The notes under the pieces are model-generated. The model was not told the origin of the DNA, made no database searches, and saw only the letters and a list, made by a program, of their open reading frames with translations. Positions 63,828 to 64,000 of a DNA stretch of 64,000 nucleotides are shown piece by piece. A program made the translations under genes and the position numbers. The stretch comes from Nocardia sp. NBC_00403. Its GTDB lineage: Bacteria; Actinomycetota; Actinomycetes; Mycobacteriales; Mycobacteriaceae. The DNA lies in the NCBI RefSeq assembly GCF_036046055.1, contig NZ_CP107939.1, positions 5,890,001 through 5,954,000 of the forward strand, in the 5' to 3' direction. Within the stretch, counting starts at the first letter, position 1, and the number at the start of each line of letters is the position of its first letter.

Positions 63828-64000
63828 GACGCGACGACCCCTGACGACACGAATCCTGCGGACACAAGCATGGGCATTCGTTCCTCTCCGTTGGCGCTTC
63901 CCGCTGACGGTAGCCAGTGCGCGCGATCACCGGAATCGGCTGGATTGCCATATCCCAACGGATTCTCGCCAACATGCTGAACTCCTTCTTTCAGGCCGGC
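63828..64000. other. window end, no gene recognised
   Basis: A minus-strand frame crosses this stretch but has no independent support. The sequence around 63980 (GAAGGAG on the minus strand reading CTCCTTC) could be the ribosome site of a gene beyond the window edge. Confidence 0.3.

Overview
The window is GC-rich actinomycete DNA. Its gene content (resuscitation-promoting factor, SigJ-type sigma factor, thioredoxin-independent redox fusions, ESX-like CHAP effector, many PucR/SnoaL/DoxX proteins, IS types) points to Nocardia or a close relative in the Mycobacteriales. This is inferred from protein character only; no rRNA or tRNA gene was found.

Layout. 1-7.1 kb is a graveyard: an IS21-family element with broken istA and istB, three tyrosine-recombinase scraps, a GNAT tail and one membrane-anchored protein that is itself frameshifted. 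7.1-12.5 kb holds a MarR/MFS pair, a LysR regulator divergent from an intact DUF1330 gene (a second DUF1330 copy at 7.1 kb is killed by an amber codon) and a secreted GH16 glucanase. 12.5-20.8 kb is again mobile: ligase and CoiA-like scraps, an IS5-family element next to a set of recombinase-site-like repeats, a secreted repeat protein with WGYDR units, an IS30 remnant, an intact IS110 transposase with a structured 5' region, and a tyrosine recombinase followed by extra copies of its zinc-ribbon tail. 20.9-28 kb carries a limonene-epoxide-hydrolase-like gene, an HxlR regulator divergent from a broken SDR gene, a LuxR regulator divergent from an FAD/NAD(P) protein, a lantibiotic-dehydratase-type remnant and DUF488.

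28.1-32.2 kb is a coherent stress or dormancy-type cluster: PucR regulator, GreA-like factor, CBS protein, DksA/TraR zinc-finger protein. After a broken IS3 element comes a ribose-type operon at 34.2-39.5 kb: a LacI repressor divergent from binding lipoprotein, permease, single-domain ATPase, ribokinase and ribose pyranase, with a 30-nt operator palindrome between. 39.6-42.9 kb is a second graveyard (threonine dehydratase scrap, two adjacent recombinases with overlapping ends, TniA/TnsB-like N-terminus, broken aminoglycoside phosphotransferase).

43-64 kb is mostly intact: XRE/MmyB regulator with a drug-efflux MFS pump, GMC oxidoreductase, a large CDGSH/ferredoxin/CDGSH/truncated-globin fusion, ComB, a SigJ-type sigma factor flanked by two DoxX proteins, trans-aconitate methyltransferase, an Rpf-type muralytic enzyme with a long leader, a PucR regulator whose stop codon is the target of an intact IS481 insertion, a PLP decarboxylase, a class C beta-lactamase-fold hydrolase, YggT, a CHAP-domain effector and two very small ORFs.

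A recurring feature is single-base frameshifts, mainly in mobile or remnant genes but also in at least two ordinary ones, so part of the decay could be sequencing error. The best candidates for follow-up are the CDGSH-globin fusion, the repeated recombinase tails, the recombinase-site-like repeat next to IS5, the IS481 whose transposase borrows the host stop codon, the IS110 5' region, and the CHAP effector with its flanking tiny ORFs.
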